Of a stretch of 51,927 bases of DNA, positions 30,115 to 38,787 are shown in pieces. The number at the start of each line of letters is the position of its first letter. Positions within the stretch are counted from its first letter, which is position 1. The notes under the pieces were generated by a model. That model ran no database searches. It had not been told where the DNA came from and saw nothing but the letters and a program-made list of their open reading frames with translations. Both the position numbers and the translations under genes were made by a program. The stretch is from JAIOIW01 sp050304175 (lineage in GTDB: Bacteria; Pseudomonadota; Alphaproteobacteria; Rhizobiales; Rhizobiaceae): positions 1-51,927 of the forward strand of contig JBNLDE010000046.1 in assembly GCA_050304175.1 (NCBI GenBank), given 5' to 3'.

Positions 30115-31524
30115 ATGCGCTTCAGATATGTGGCAATTGCCGTCCTCCTGCTCCTCCACCCGGCCCCGCCCGCAGTCGCCGGCCCGTTCGAGGATGCCTA
30201 TGCGGCCTATCAGAACGGCGACTATGTCAAGGCGGCTGAACTCTACCAAACGGCCGCCGATGGCGGCTCGACCGCCGCCATGGTGTCCATCGGTTACATG
30301 TACGAGCATGGCTACGGGTTCCGGAAGGACCTGGGCGAAGCGCTCTACTGGTACCGCAAGGCTGCCGAGGGCGGTCATTCGATGGGCATGTTCAATATCG
30401 GCGTGTTCTATCGCGACGGCCTTGGCGTCAAGGCAGACCACAACGAAGCGCTGCGCTGGTTTCGCAAAGCTGCCGACGCCGGAGCGAAAGACGCCTATTA
30501 CAGCCTCGCCCAAGCCTACAATAACGGGTGGGGCGTAAAGTCTGACTACGCCAAAGCCGCCGACTACATGTTCGACGCGATCCGCGACGATTACGCGTTC
30601 GCCATCAAGGAGATGACGACCAACGCCAGGGCTTGGCGGGTCGAGTTCCGCCGCGCCTTGCAGCGGCGGCTCAGGGATGCCGGTGTCTATCGCGGCTCGA
30701 TCGACGGCGCTTTCGGCCCCGCCACGAACAGGGCGATACGGGATCTGGCAGCACGAAAGAACGAACCCAAACCCCAGAAAAAGGCGGATCCCAGGACCGA
30801 CAAGATTATCAAGGACTTCTTTGACGAGTCGAAACGCAAAGGCTGGATCGGCGTCGCGATCGAGAGCATTCCGGCGGATCTCGCCGCCAAGATGGGCGCA
30901 GACAAGATTCAGGGTATCCTCATCAGCAACGTCGTCAAGAACAGCCCGGCCGAAGCCGGAGGCCTGGAGACCGGTGACCTGATCATCGAATGGGACGGGC
31001 GCGGCGTGTCTTCGGTTACCGAGTTTTCGGCAACAGTGGGCATGACGGAACCCGGCAAACGCGTCGCCGCCAAGGTCCTGCGCAACTGGAAGGAACGCGC
31101 GCTTTCCGTCACTGTCGGGAAATATGTGAAACCCGAACCCGCGGTTGCTTCCAAGCCGGCTGAACAGGAGACCGGGAGCAAGGACGCAGCCGGCGCCGGC
31201 GAGAAGCTGATCGTCAACATCCCCGAACTGAATGTCTTCCCGCGTCCGGACGTGAATTCGCTGCGCACCGGCGTGCTGTTTGAAGGCACGGAGGTGGAAG
31301 TCAAACAGCGCCGGGGCGGCAGCGGAAGCGGTGCCTGGGCCGAAGTCTGCGGCGCCAATGTCTGCGGATGGGTGGGCGCCGAATTCCTTGCGAAGGCGCC
31401 CGCTGCCGGGGAACCCGTCGTGAAAGATGAGGTACCGAAGAAGGCGGAACCGGAACCGAAGCAACCCGCCACCACCGAGGATACGGCACCGGATGAAACA
31501 GAAGGGCTCGGAACGCTGGACTAA
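30115..31524 (+). CDS. secreted Sel1-repeat / PDZ / SH3-like protein
   Basis: A 469-residue exported protein with signal peptide MRFRYVAIAVLLLLHPAPPA (cleavage near 23). Domains in order: three to four Sel1 repeats (about 30-150; e.g. IGYMYEHGYGFRKDLGEALY, NIGVFYRDGLGVKADHNEAL), a peptidoglycan-binding-like segment (LQRRLRDAGVYRGSIDGAFG, about 181-200), a PDZ domain (GWIGVAIESIP to LSVTVGKY, about 240-335) and a bacterial SH3-like domain with two Cys (WAEVCGANVCGWVGAEFL, about 405-422), then an acidic Pro/Glu tail. ATG at 30115 has GGAG 9 bases upstream. It is the first of three secreted-protein genes; a scaffolding role in the periplasm is likely, but function is unknown. Confidence 0.75.
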   Translation: MRFRYVAIAVLLLLHPAPPAVAGPFEDAYAAYQNGDYVKAAELYQTAADGGSTAAMVSIGYMYEHGYGFRKDLGEALYWYRKAAEGGHSMGMFNIGVFYRDGLGVKADHNEALRWFRKAADAGAKDAYYSLAQAYNNGWGVKSDYAKAADYMFDAIRDDYAFAIKEMTTNARAWRVEFRRALQRRLRDAGVYRGSIDGAFGPATNRAIRDLAARKNEPKPQKKADPRTDKIIKDFFDESKRKGWIGVAIESIPADLAAKMGADKIQGILISNVVKNSPAEAGGLETGDLIIEWDGRGVSSVTEFSATVGMTEPGKRVAAKVLRNWKERALSVTVGKYVKPEPAVASKPAEQETGSKDAAGAGEKLIVNIPELNVFPRPDVNSLRTGVLFEGTEVEVKQRRGGSGSGAWAEVCGANVCGWVGAEFLAKAPAAGEPVVKDEVPKKAEPEPKQPATTEDTAPDETEGLGTLD

Positions 31525-31557
31525 TGCGACCGGCCCGTCGAAACAGAGGCGCGCTCC

Positions 31558-33819
31558 ATGTTGTCAGAATCGAAACATTGGCTGCGAAACCGGTTGCCGG
31601 GACGCCCGACTGGCAGGTGGGGATTTGTTCCGGCCGCACTCGGGGTCTGGTCGAAAGCGGCCGTCATGCTTCTCCTGCTGGCGGCGCCGGTACAGGCAGG
31701 TCCCTTCGGCATTCCCTACGACTACCTCACTGTCGAGCAGCTTAATACGGATATGGCCAGTGCGGCCGAGGCGCCGGAAAATCTGCGCGATGACCTCGGG
31801 CCGCCGCCGAAAGTCGGCGGTTTCTGTCCATCGATGCTGGATGTTTTCTGGAAGTTCCCGTCGGCGCTGGTCGAACAATGCATTTCGCCGTCGGTCGCCG
31901 AAACGCTGAAGAAGTGCGAGGTATTCACTGACACAAAGATCGGCCCCGGTGTCATGTCGGGCGCCGCCGACTGCCTGAGCAAGCTTACCGAGCAGCTTGA
32001 TTTCTCCAAACCCATTGACCGCATCACCGGCGCCCTGCAGGGGTCTGTAGCCTGCATGGCGAAAAGCATCGTGAAGTCGAGCAACCTGTCGGAGCCGGAG
32101 CAACGCACCGCAATGGGCGTCGTCGACAGCGTCAAGGCGACCTATGACGAGTACCAGAAACTGGCGAAACTCGCCGCCAATCTCGCCACGGGCGGTCCCG
32201 GCGTCATTCCCGAATTCCTGGCGATCGACGCAAGCGGCAATGACGGCGACAGTTCGTCGATCAGCATAGGCGACTGGCTGATTGAGGCCGACAAGATCGC
32301 CGCCGATCCCGAGGGCTACGCGAAATCGGTTTCGACGGACAAGGTGAAAACCAGCATTACCGCGGCGGTTGCCAATGCCGTCATGAATCCGACCCAGACG
32401 ATGGAGGACCTGCAAAACTGGTGGGACCCCGACCGGCCGCTCGGCGGCACTGACGAATTACTGCGGCAATGCAGCCTGTCGGACGCGCAGATCGTCTGGG
32501 CCACGCGACGGGCCTCGCTCAAGGCCGCTGTTGCCGACGAGCGGATCTCGATGGAGCACTACCGGCACCTGACCTACTGCCAGATCACGGCTGGTTCGCT
32601 CAATTTCAACGGGATGAAGGATTTCCAGAAGGAATGGGAGTTGATGGGGTTCGACCGGTATGGGGACCGACCGACACATGCGACCAATTTCAAGGATTGG
32701 CTAAGCCATCAGCGCCGCTACGAGCGGGCGCTCACGGCCTATGATGAATTCCTGCAGAAGGAGGCCGAGTTCCAGAAGAAATACAAGACGCGGGTGCAGG
32801 AGCTTGCGCCGCTGCTGAAGGAGGCCAAAGCGCTTGAGGCCCTGGCTCGTGCCAATATCCGCAAGTGCGGCCCTCTTGCGGCGCCGAACGCCTTGATCAG
32901 CCCGCTTTCCGACAATCCGGTCGAGGAAATGAACCACCGCATTACCGATCTGAAGGCCCGGCTGCTGGGCATGGGATGTTCCATCCCGATGGCCAATTCC
33001 TTCATCGGAGGCATTCGCGCCGAGGTCGGCAATCCCTACCGCAAATGGTCGGATTTCCTGTCCTGGGCGCGCCTGACGATGGGCTCCGGTCAGGCCTGCT
33101 CCGCCTCCGGCGCCAAGAGCCTCTTGGAGCGGCTCAACGTTGCGGTCGCCGAGAGCTTCGGATCCTACCAGAACATGCAGATTTGCCTGACCAGCGAGCG
33201 GGAAAAACAGATTGTCTCCGACATCTACGCCTTCTCGATCGCGCTGGAAGAGCTTGACGGGGTGATCGGCAAGCTCGGCGCGCAGGTTGCCGAATGCGAC
33301 CAGACCAAAGCCACCGACACGCTGTGGAAGGCTCACGCGCTGCTCGCCGACCTTCCCTGCCACACGCTCAAAGGCGTCGGCAGCCGCAACGATCTCCTGC
33401 TTGCGCTTTCCAGGCAATTGCAGAAGCCCGAGTGCGGCCGCTCGCCCTCCTCCGGAAGGCTACAGGTAGTCTACCGGGTGACCGGCAGCGGTTTCGTTCC
33501 GCACTGGGCGGGCGGCAGCTATTTCACGAAGGGCCACCACGACGTTCTGGTCACGCTCAAGGAGCCGCCGACGGAAGCTTACCTGCGGTCGATCCTCCAG
33601 GGCGTCCTGGAGAGTTATACCGGCGATCCGTGCGAAGCCCAGATCCCGGCCATTCCGGGGCTGGCGAAGACGCCGACCTTCTGGGCGAGCGGCCCAAAGG
33701 TGGAATTCGTCCTGGGACCTGGACCGGAGATAAGTCCCAGCGTTCTGGAAGACACGTGGAAGCTGGATGACGGCAAGGGGCCGTCGTTCGGGCAGCTGAA
33801 GAAGGCGGCTTGCGGATGA
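31558..33819 (+). CDS. large exported protein of unknown function
   Basis: A 753-residue protein that I do not recognise. A basic N-terminus is followed by a hydrophobic segment ending in VMLLLLAAPVQAGPFG (about 36-51), fitting a signal peptide with a long n-region; a start closer to this segment is possible. The mature part has many Cys spread along it (for example GGFCPSMLD, VEQCISPSV, LKKCEVF, CRSPSSG-type sites), suggesting disulfides in the periplasm, and a long charged helical region around residues 390-445 (FLQKEAEFQKKYKTRVQEL). The C-terminal part contains beta-like segments. It lies 33 bp after the Sel1/PDZ gene and overlaps the next gene by 4 bp, so the three products probably act together. 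Confidence 0.6.
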   Translation: MLSESKHWLRNRLPGRPTGRWGFVPAALGVWSKAAVMLLLLAAPVQAGPFGIPYDYLTVEQLNTDMASAAEAPENLRDDLGPPPKVGGFCPSMLDVFWKFPSALVEQCISPSVAETLKKCEVFTDTKIGPGVMSGAADCLSKLTEQLDFSKPIDRITGALQGSVACMAKSIVKSSNLSEPEQRTAMGVVDSVKATYDEYQKLAKLAANLATGGPGVIPEFLAIDASGNDGDSSSISIGDWLIEADKIAADPEGYAKSVSTDKVKTSITAAVANAVMNPTQTMEDLQNWWDPDRPLGGTDELLRQCSLSDAQIVWATRRASLKAAVADERISMEHYRHLTYCQITAGSLNFNGMKDFQKEWELMGFDRYGDRPTHATNFKDWLSHQRRYERALTAYDEFLQKEAEFQKKYKTRVQELAPLLKEAKALEALARANIRKCGPLAAPNALISPLSDNPVEEMNHRITDLKARLLGMGCSIPMANSFIGGIRAEVGNPYRKWSDFLSWARLTMGSGQACSASGAKSLLERLNVAVAESFGSYQNMQICLTSEREKQIVSDIYAFSIALEELDGVIGKLGAQVAECDQTKATDTLWKAHALLADLPCHTLKGVGSRNDLLLALSRQLQKPECGRSPSSGRLQVVYRVTGSGFVPHWAGGSYFTKGHHDVLVTLKEPPTEAYLRSILQGVLESYTGDPCEAQIPAIPGLAKTPTFWASGPKVEFVLGPGPEISPSVLEDTWKLDDGKGPSFGQLKKAACG

Positions 33820-36002
33820 AACCTGTCCTGCGCCTTTTCTTTGTCGTGTTCATGCTCGTCAGCCTGCCGGCGATGGCGCAAGGTACGACGGGCGTGGTGA
33901 TATCCGCCGGTTCCGGCACCGCGCGGATACTCGTCGCAAGCGAGACGGTGCCGGGCCTGAACGCCCGACTGACGGTCGCGCAGAACGACCTGTTCGGGAC
34001 TTCGCTTGCCTCGGGCGTCGCCGCCGTCACCGGCGTGGAAGGCACCGTCATTACGGTCAGCCTGGACACCGCCTTGCAACCGGGGCCGGTCACGATCCAG
34101 ATCATCGAGGGCGAAGAGACCGCGGCCGGCGGCGAGGCAGGCACCAACAGCGCCGTCGGCATGTCGGTCGGCGATCTGAACCCGAACTTCGTCATTCCGG
34201 GAACAGGCGATGGCACACCGGGCGAAAATGTAGCCGGACCGTCGGGCGCAGAACCGGGCCTCGACACGGTTCTCCCGCTCGTGCGCGAGTGGATCGCAGT
34301 CGCGGAGCCGGTGGAAAACGCCGAACCCGGCTACAATCTGAAATACTCCAACTGGGCGCAGCTCTATGGCTCGACGCCGACCGGCACGATCACGATCAAT
34401 GCCAAGCCCGACGACACCGGCGGCCTCGAATACGACATGTATCTTTGGACGCACTATCCCGACCTGCCGTCGCTGAACCACTGCACGCTGAAGGAATTCG
34501 TTCTGGCACGGATAGCCGGCGAACCGATCGACAAGTGCCGCGGCCGCCACAAGGCGCCGCCGACCTTCGAACTCGCCGATGTCACAGGGCAGCCCGTCGA
34601 AGCGGCCAGGCAGGCGCTCGCCGGCAAGAAGCTAAAAGTCGAGGTCGAGGTAGGCGGCGCGGCGCCCTCCGGCACGCTCGAAAACACGGTCGCTGCCCAG
34701 GCGCCCGGTCCAGGCGCGCTTGTGCGGGGCGGCCAGACCGTGACGCTGACCGTCTATGGCGAATACGCGGTGACGGACGCCGAACGCGACAGGATCGAGC
34801 AGGCGATCGCCGGTTGCATGTTCGACGAAGCCGACGGCCTGATCAGGGCAATCGATACCGACAAGGCGCGGAAGCCCTTCAGCCAGCGCTACGACGAAGC
34901 CGTTGCGCGTGAGGAGATAACCAAGGACCGGTTCGGCAAGGCGGACCAATCCTTCCGCTCCTGCGACTATGACGCGGCGCGCAGAAGCCTTGATGAGGCG
35001 GCCGCCAACACACGCTGCACGCGCTACCAGGCACAAATCGACGCGGCGAAAGGAAAGATCAGCGCGGCGGCGGCGAGAGAGGCGAAAACAAAGGCGTTGT
35101 TCAGCGAAGCCGACAGGCTCTACCGGGACAAGGACTACGAAGCGGCACTGGTCAAGCTGAACCAGGCCAAGGCCAACACGAAATGCGATCGCTACGGCCC
35201 CAGGATCGACGCCGCGATCGCCAAGGCCGAGGGCCTTGTCGGCCAGGCCAGGACCGAGCCCGACGCGAGCGGCGCCGGACCGGTCGCGACCGGATCCGAA
35301 ATCGCCGGAATCTGGGCATTCGCAGCGGCCGCCTGCACCGGCACCGCGCCGCCGCCCAGGAAAAGCACCGGAGAAACGCCGGGCACGATCGGCGAAGCGA
35401 TCGCCGAGGGGATCGCGGAAGGAATAGAACAGGCGCTGCTCAGTTCGAGATACCGGTTCGCGGAGAACGGCGAATTCATCGTGATCGGCCCGAAGGGCGA
35501 ATCCCAGGTGATGGGAACATGGCGGCTCGACGGCGATACGCTGACCACGGTTGTCGACGGCAAACCGCAGGCGGCGACGATTACCGAACGCCGCGCCGAC
35601 CGCATGGTCTTTCACGACCAGTCGAGCGGGGACGACATCACCTTGTACCGGTGCGCCGCCGCTTCCACCACGCAAGAACAGACTGCGGACAAGCCGTCGG
35701 CAAGGGCGGATTCGCCCAGCGTCTGCGCCGACTCCTCTGTCGCGTCGGACGGCGGGCTAACCGGATACAACCGGATCTATGGCGGTGGCGGCACGTCGAT
35801 TCCGATGAAGGGAAGTTTCGCCTGCACGGGCACCGGCACCTATTGGCACGTCACCGAGCAGTCGATCAGCAAGTATCGCTGCGAACCCGATTTCGGCAAT
35901 TGCACCCGGATGGAGGTCATGCCGGTGATCAAGGCCGAACGGAAGAACGGCAGCGAAGTCTACTGGACGTCGGATTCGGACTGGTGGGTGCGATCGCATT
36001 GA
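33816..36002 (+). CDS. exported PASTA-domain protein
   Basis: A 728-residue exported protein with signal peptide MKPVLRLFFVVFMLVSLPAM (cleavage after AMA, near 21). A PASTA domain is at about 251-314 (VTGQPVEAARQALAGKKLKV, PGPGALVRGGQTVTLTVYG). Two related helical units follow at about 371-412 and 424-466, each with Y-D/E-A-A and a conserved N-T-x-C motif (AAANTRCTRYQAQIDAA and AKANTKCDRYGPRIDAA). A beta-rich domain (GTWRLDGDTLTTVVDGK, about 565-610) and a Cys-containing C-terminus complete it. ATG overlaps the preceding stop as ATGA. PASTA modules bind peptidoglycan fragments or mediate extracellular contacts; together with the PG-binding-like and SH3-like modules of the first gene this points to the cell envelope. 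Confidence 0.68.
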   Translation: MKPVLRLFFVVFMLVSLPAMAQGTTGVVISAGSGTARILVASETVPGLNARLTVAQNDLFGTSLASGVAAVTGVEGTVITVSLDTALQPGPVTIQIIEGEETAAGGEAGTNSAVGMSVGDLNPNFVIPGTGDGTPGENVAGPSGAEPGLDTVLPLVREWIAVAEPVENAEPGYNLKYSNWAQLYGSTPTGTITINAKPDDTGGLEYDMYLWTHYPDLPSLNHCTLKEFVLARIAGEPIDKCRGRHKAPPTFELADVTGQPVEAARQALAGKKLKVEVEVGGAAPSGTLENTVAAQAPGPGALVRGGQTVTLTVYGEYAVTDAERDRIEQAIAGCMFDEADGLIRAIDTDKARKPFSQRYDEAVAREEITKDRFGKADQSFRSCDYDAARRSLDEAAANTRCTRYQAQIDAAKGKISAAAAREAKTKALFSEADRLYRDKDYEAALVKLNQAKANTKCDRYGPRIDAAIAKAEGLVGQARTEPDASGAGPVATGSEIAGIWAFAAAACTGTAPPPRKSTGETPGTIGEAIAEGIAEGIEQALLSSRYRFAENGEFIVIGPKGESQVMGTWRLDGDTLTTVVDGKPQAATITERRADRMVFHDQSSGDDITLYRCAAASTTQEQTADKPSARADSPSVCADSSVASDGGLTGYNRIYGGGGTSIPMKGSFACTGTGTYWHVTEQSISKYRCEPDFGNCTRMEVMPVIKAERKNGSEVYWTSDSDWWVRSH

Positions 36003-36020
36003 ACCGGAGGCGCCCGGACT

Positions 36021-36692
36021 TTACGAGCCCTTCGAAACGAAGCGCAGCACGGATTCGGAAACCTGCGCGCGCAACGCCGCCTGCCCCTTTTCCGAAAACA
36101 GCTCGTCGCCGAACAGAATCGAAAAGGTGCCCCGGTTGGAGACGTTGAAGAAGCTCAGCGCAGAGATCTGCCAATGGATCGCCAGCGGCGAGAGCCCGGC
36201 GCGGAACACGCCTTCGTCGACTCCCTTGCCGTAGATCGCCTCGACCGTCGAGATCGCCGCCCGGTTCAATTGGGTGATCAGCTCGAAGTGCCTGAGATAC
36301 AGGCCGTGATGGATGTTTTCGATCATCACCAGGCGGATGAAATCTGGATTGCGCCAATGGTGGTCGAATGTGAATTCGGCCAACCGCCGCAGGGCGTCGG
36401 CCGGCGCCAGGTCGCCCAGGTGAAGTCTCTCCTCGCCGGACCGAACCTCGCGGTAGGCCTCTTCCAGCACCTTGCGGTAGAGTCCGTCCTTGTCGCCGAA
36501 ATAGTAATAGATCATCCGCTTCGACGTTCGCGTCTTCGCGGCGATGTCATCCATCCGCGCGCCCGACAGGCCCTTTTCGGCGAACTCCCCGAGCGCAACC
36601 GCAAGGATATTGGCACGTACACCCTCCGGATCCTGCTTCCAGCGCACGCGCCTGTTCGATGTCAACTCACTTGTTGAATCGATCGTCTCCAT
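36021..36692 (-). CDS. TetR-family transcriptional regulator
   Basis: A 223-residue TetR/AcrR regulator. The helix-turn-helix is at about residues 24-70 (ANILAVALGEFAEKGLSGAR, DDIAAKTRTSKRMIYYYFGD); the ligand domain contains a C-terminal TetR_C-like region (LIMIENIHHG-type VMIENIHHGLYLRH near 121-134), resembling regulators of aromatic/hydroaromatic catabolism. It is transcribed divergently from the second aroE-like gene with a 128-bp spacer that contains a 19-bp palindrome. Likely it represses itself and aroE2 in the absence of a shikimate/quinate-like ligand; that is inferred from position. Confidence 0.88.
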   Translation of the reverse strand: METIDSTSELTSNRRVRWKQDPEGVRANILAVALGEFAEKGLSGARMDDIAAKTRTSKRMIYYYFGDKDGLYRKVLEEAYREVRSGEERLHLGDLAPADALRRLAEFTFDHHWRNPDFIRLVMIENIHHGLYLRHFELITQLNRAAISTVEAIYGKGVDEGVFRAGLSPLAIHWQISALSFFNVSNRGTFSILFGDELFSEKGQAALRAQVSESVLRFVSKGS

Positions 36693-36720
36693 ACCGTTTC
36701 GTACCCCGAGGCGACATTTT

Positions 36721-36739
36721 TCGCTACCAATATTAGCGA
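36721..36739. promoter_or_regulatory. TetR operator candidate
   Basis: TCGCTA-N7-TAGCGA, a perfect 6-bp inverted repeat 29 bp upstream of the TetR ATG and 82 bp upstream of the divergent aroE-like gene. Length and symmetry suit a TetR dimer. Confidence 0.5.
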
Positions 36740-36820
36740 TTCTCTAAAATACGGTCTACAAATTAACTCGTTGGTACAATAAGATCACGGTTCCGATCGA
36801 CCTGCAGGGCCGGAAGAACA

Positions 36821-37729
36821 GTGAGCATCAAGACCATAAAACCGGCGCAGGAAGGTACCGGTTCGAATTCCCAAAATACCGTCCTGACCGGACTGATCGG
36901 GCGCGGGATCCAGCTCTCACGCTCGCCGGCGATGCACGAAGCCGAGGGGACGGCCCAGGGCCTGCACTACGTTTACCGCCTGTTCGACACCGCGCTTATG
37001 GAGCCGGGCGTCGCGATTGCGGACATCCTGCGGGAGGCCGAAATGTCCTGTTTCGCCGGGGTCAACGTGACATATCCCTACAAGGTCGATGTGATCGACC
37101 ATCTCGACGAATTGTCGGAGTCGGCCGCGGCCGTCGGCGCCGTCAACACCGTGGTGTTCCGCGACGGGAAACGTGCCGGGCACAACACCGACATGTGGGG
37201 ATTCGCCGAAAGCTTCCGGCGCAACATGGCCGGGGCCGCGCGCGAAAAGGTTCTTTTGGCCGGTGCGGGCGGCGCGGGGGCCGCGGTGTCCCATGCGCTG
37301 ATCCGGTGCGGCGCCGGCAAACTCCTTGTCGCCGACAGCGATGCGGCAAGGGCCGAGCACCTCGCGCAGGCGATCTGCGCCGCCTACGGCGCCGGACGCG
37401 CCGTCGCCTTTGCCAGTGTCGAGGCCGCACGCGACGAAAAACCCGACGGCATCGTCAATGCGACGCCGGTGGGCATGGCATCCCACCCGGGGTGCCCCGT
37501 TCCGGCGGTCATGATCGAACCGCATGTATGGATCGCCGACATCATCTATTTCCCGCTCGAAACCGAACTTTTGCGGCGCGCCCGGAAAACCGGTTGCCGC
37601 GTGCTGTCCGGCTCGGGGATGGCGGTGTTTCAGGCGGTGCGGGCTTTTGAGCTTTTCACGGGATTGCAAGCCGACAGCGCCCGCATGGAGGCGACATTCA
37701 AAACCCTAGGCGGACCGGAACCCGAATAA
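36821..37729 (+). CDS. shikimate/quinate dehydrogenase paralogue
   Basis: A 302-residue AroE/YdiB-family enzyme. Substrate-site SRSP (34-37), catalytic Lys88 in VNVTYPYKVDV and Asp124 in HNTDMWGF, cofactor loop LLAGAGGAGAAVSHALI and then VADSDAARA; an Asp where AroE usually has N-R-T suggests NAD preference, as in quinate/shikimate catabolic enzymes. The start is GTG with GGAAG nearby; the first about 20 residues are unlike the rest of the family and may be an extension. It is divergent from a TetR regulator and about 7 kb from another aroE-like gene whose sequence is clearly different. Confidence 0.85.
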   Translation: MSIKTIKPAQEGTGSNSQNTVLTGLIGRGIQLSRSPAMHEAEGTAQGLHYVYRLFDTALMEPGVAIADILREAEMSCFAGVNVTYPYKVDVIDHLDELSESAAAVGAVNTVVFRDGKRAGHNTDMWGFAESFRRNMAGAAREKVLLAGAGGAGAAVSHALIRCGAGKLLVADSDAARAEHLAQAICAAYGAGRAVAFASVEAARDEKPDGIVNATPVGMASHPGCPVPAVMIEPHVWIADIIYFPLETELLRRARKTGCRVLSGSGMAVFQAVRAFELFTGLQADSARMEATFKTLGGPEPE

Positions 37730-37780
37730 CCGGAACCTCGCGGCCGATCCACGCCGGGCCATGGCTCCGCGCCGGCAGGT

Positions 37781-38776
37781 TCACCCGGCGTCGAAGCCCT
37801 GCAACACCTTGATGTAATTGGCGCGTTCATAGGTCTCCGGATCGTCGATCCGGCTGTGGCTGAGTTTGCCGCGTATGGCGTCCGGCGATTCCAGCCCCCG
37901 CGACGCCAGCCACTCCCGCAGCCCGTCGGAAAGTACCTGCATGTGGCCGATCCCGTGGCGCAGCAGGGTCGAAGTCATCATCACCACATCCGCGCCGGCC
38001 AGCAGGTACTTCACCACGTCTTCGGCGGTTTGCACGCCGGTCGTCGCCGCGATCGATGCCTCGATCCGCCCGGCCAGCACGCCGATCCACAACAGTGGAA
38101 GACGCATTTCGTAGGATTGGGAGAGTTCCAGGTTCGTTTTGATCGAGAGATTCACCGGATCGATGTCGGGCTCGTAGAAACGGTTGAACAGGACGAGGCC
38201 CTTCGCGCCGGCGTCGACGAGTCGGGCTGCCATGTGGCCGGGCGAACTGAAATAGGGTCCGATCTTGACCGCGACCGGAATGCTCACTGCGGAGGTGACC
38301 GCCCCGACAATATCCAGGTAGCGCTTTTCGACATCCGCGCCGCTCAGCGTCGGGTCGGAGGGAACGTAGAAGATATTGAGCTCGATGGCCGCGGCGCCGG
38401 CGTTTTCGAAGTCGCAGGCGTAGTCTACCCAGCCGCTGACCGTCACGCCGTTCAGGCTGGCGATAACCGGGATGTCGAGGGCATTGGCCGCCTTCTCGAC
38501 CAGGATCAGATGCTGCGAGGTGTCAAATCCATAGGTCGCCTGGGCCGGAAAATAGCTCAGCGCCTCGCCGTAGCTCTCGCTGCCGTGGTCGATCAGCGCG
38601 TCGAGGATTTCCTGCTCACGCATGATCTGTTCTTCGAACACCGAAGGCAGCACGACGGCTCCGGCGCCGAATCCCTCCAGCGCCTTGAGATTGTCGAGAT
38701 GCGAGTTGAGCGGACTGGCGCTCGCCACCAGCGGGCTTTTCAGCGTCAGGCCGAGATATTTGGTGGTCAGGTCCAT
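37781..38776 (-). CDS. dihydroorotate dehydrogenase-like protein
   Basis: A 331-residue class 1 DHOD-like flavoprotein (FMN TIM barrel), starting MDLTTKYLGLTLKSPLVAS with SLNGVTVSGWVDYACDFENAG, VAVKIGPYFSSP and GVQTAEDVVKYLLAGADVV. It lacks the C-terminal ferredoxin domain of PreA-type relatives. Such DHOD-like genes commonly follow nifJ-type pyruvate:ferredoxin oxidoreductases; here the start is 11 bp after nifJ with GGGAGG upstream (the frame is open 5 codons further). A true role in pyrimidine synthesis is unlikely given this context; it may transfer electrons from ferredoxin or act on an unknown substrate. Confidence 0.85.
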   Translation of the reverse strand: MDLTTKYLGLTLKSPLVASASPLNSHLDNLKALEGFGAGAVVLPSVFEEQIMREQEILDALIDHGSESYGEALSYFPAQATYGFDTSQHLILVEKAANALDIPVIASLNGVTVSGWVDYACDFENAGAAAIELNIFYVPSDPTLSGADVEKRYLDIVGAVTSAVSIPVAVKIGPYFSSPGHMAARLVDAGAKGLVLFNRFYEPDIDPVNLSIKTNLELSQSYEMRLPLLWIGVLAGRIEASIAATTGVQTAEDVVKYLLAGADVVMMTSTLLRHGIGHMQVLSDGLREWLASRGLESPDAIRGKLSHSRIDDPETYERANYIKVLQGFDAG

Positions 38777-38787
38777 GCCCGCCTCCC

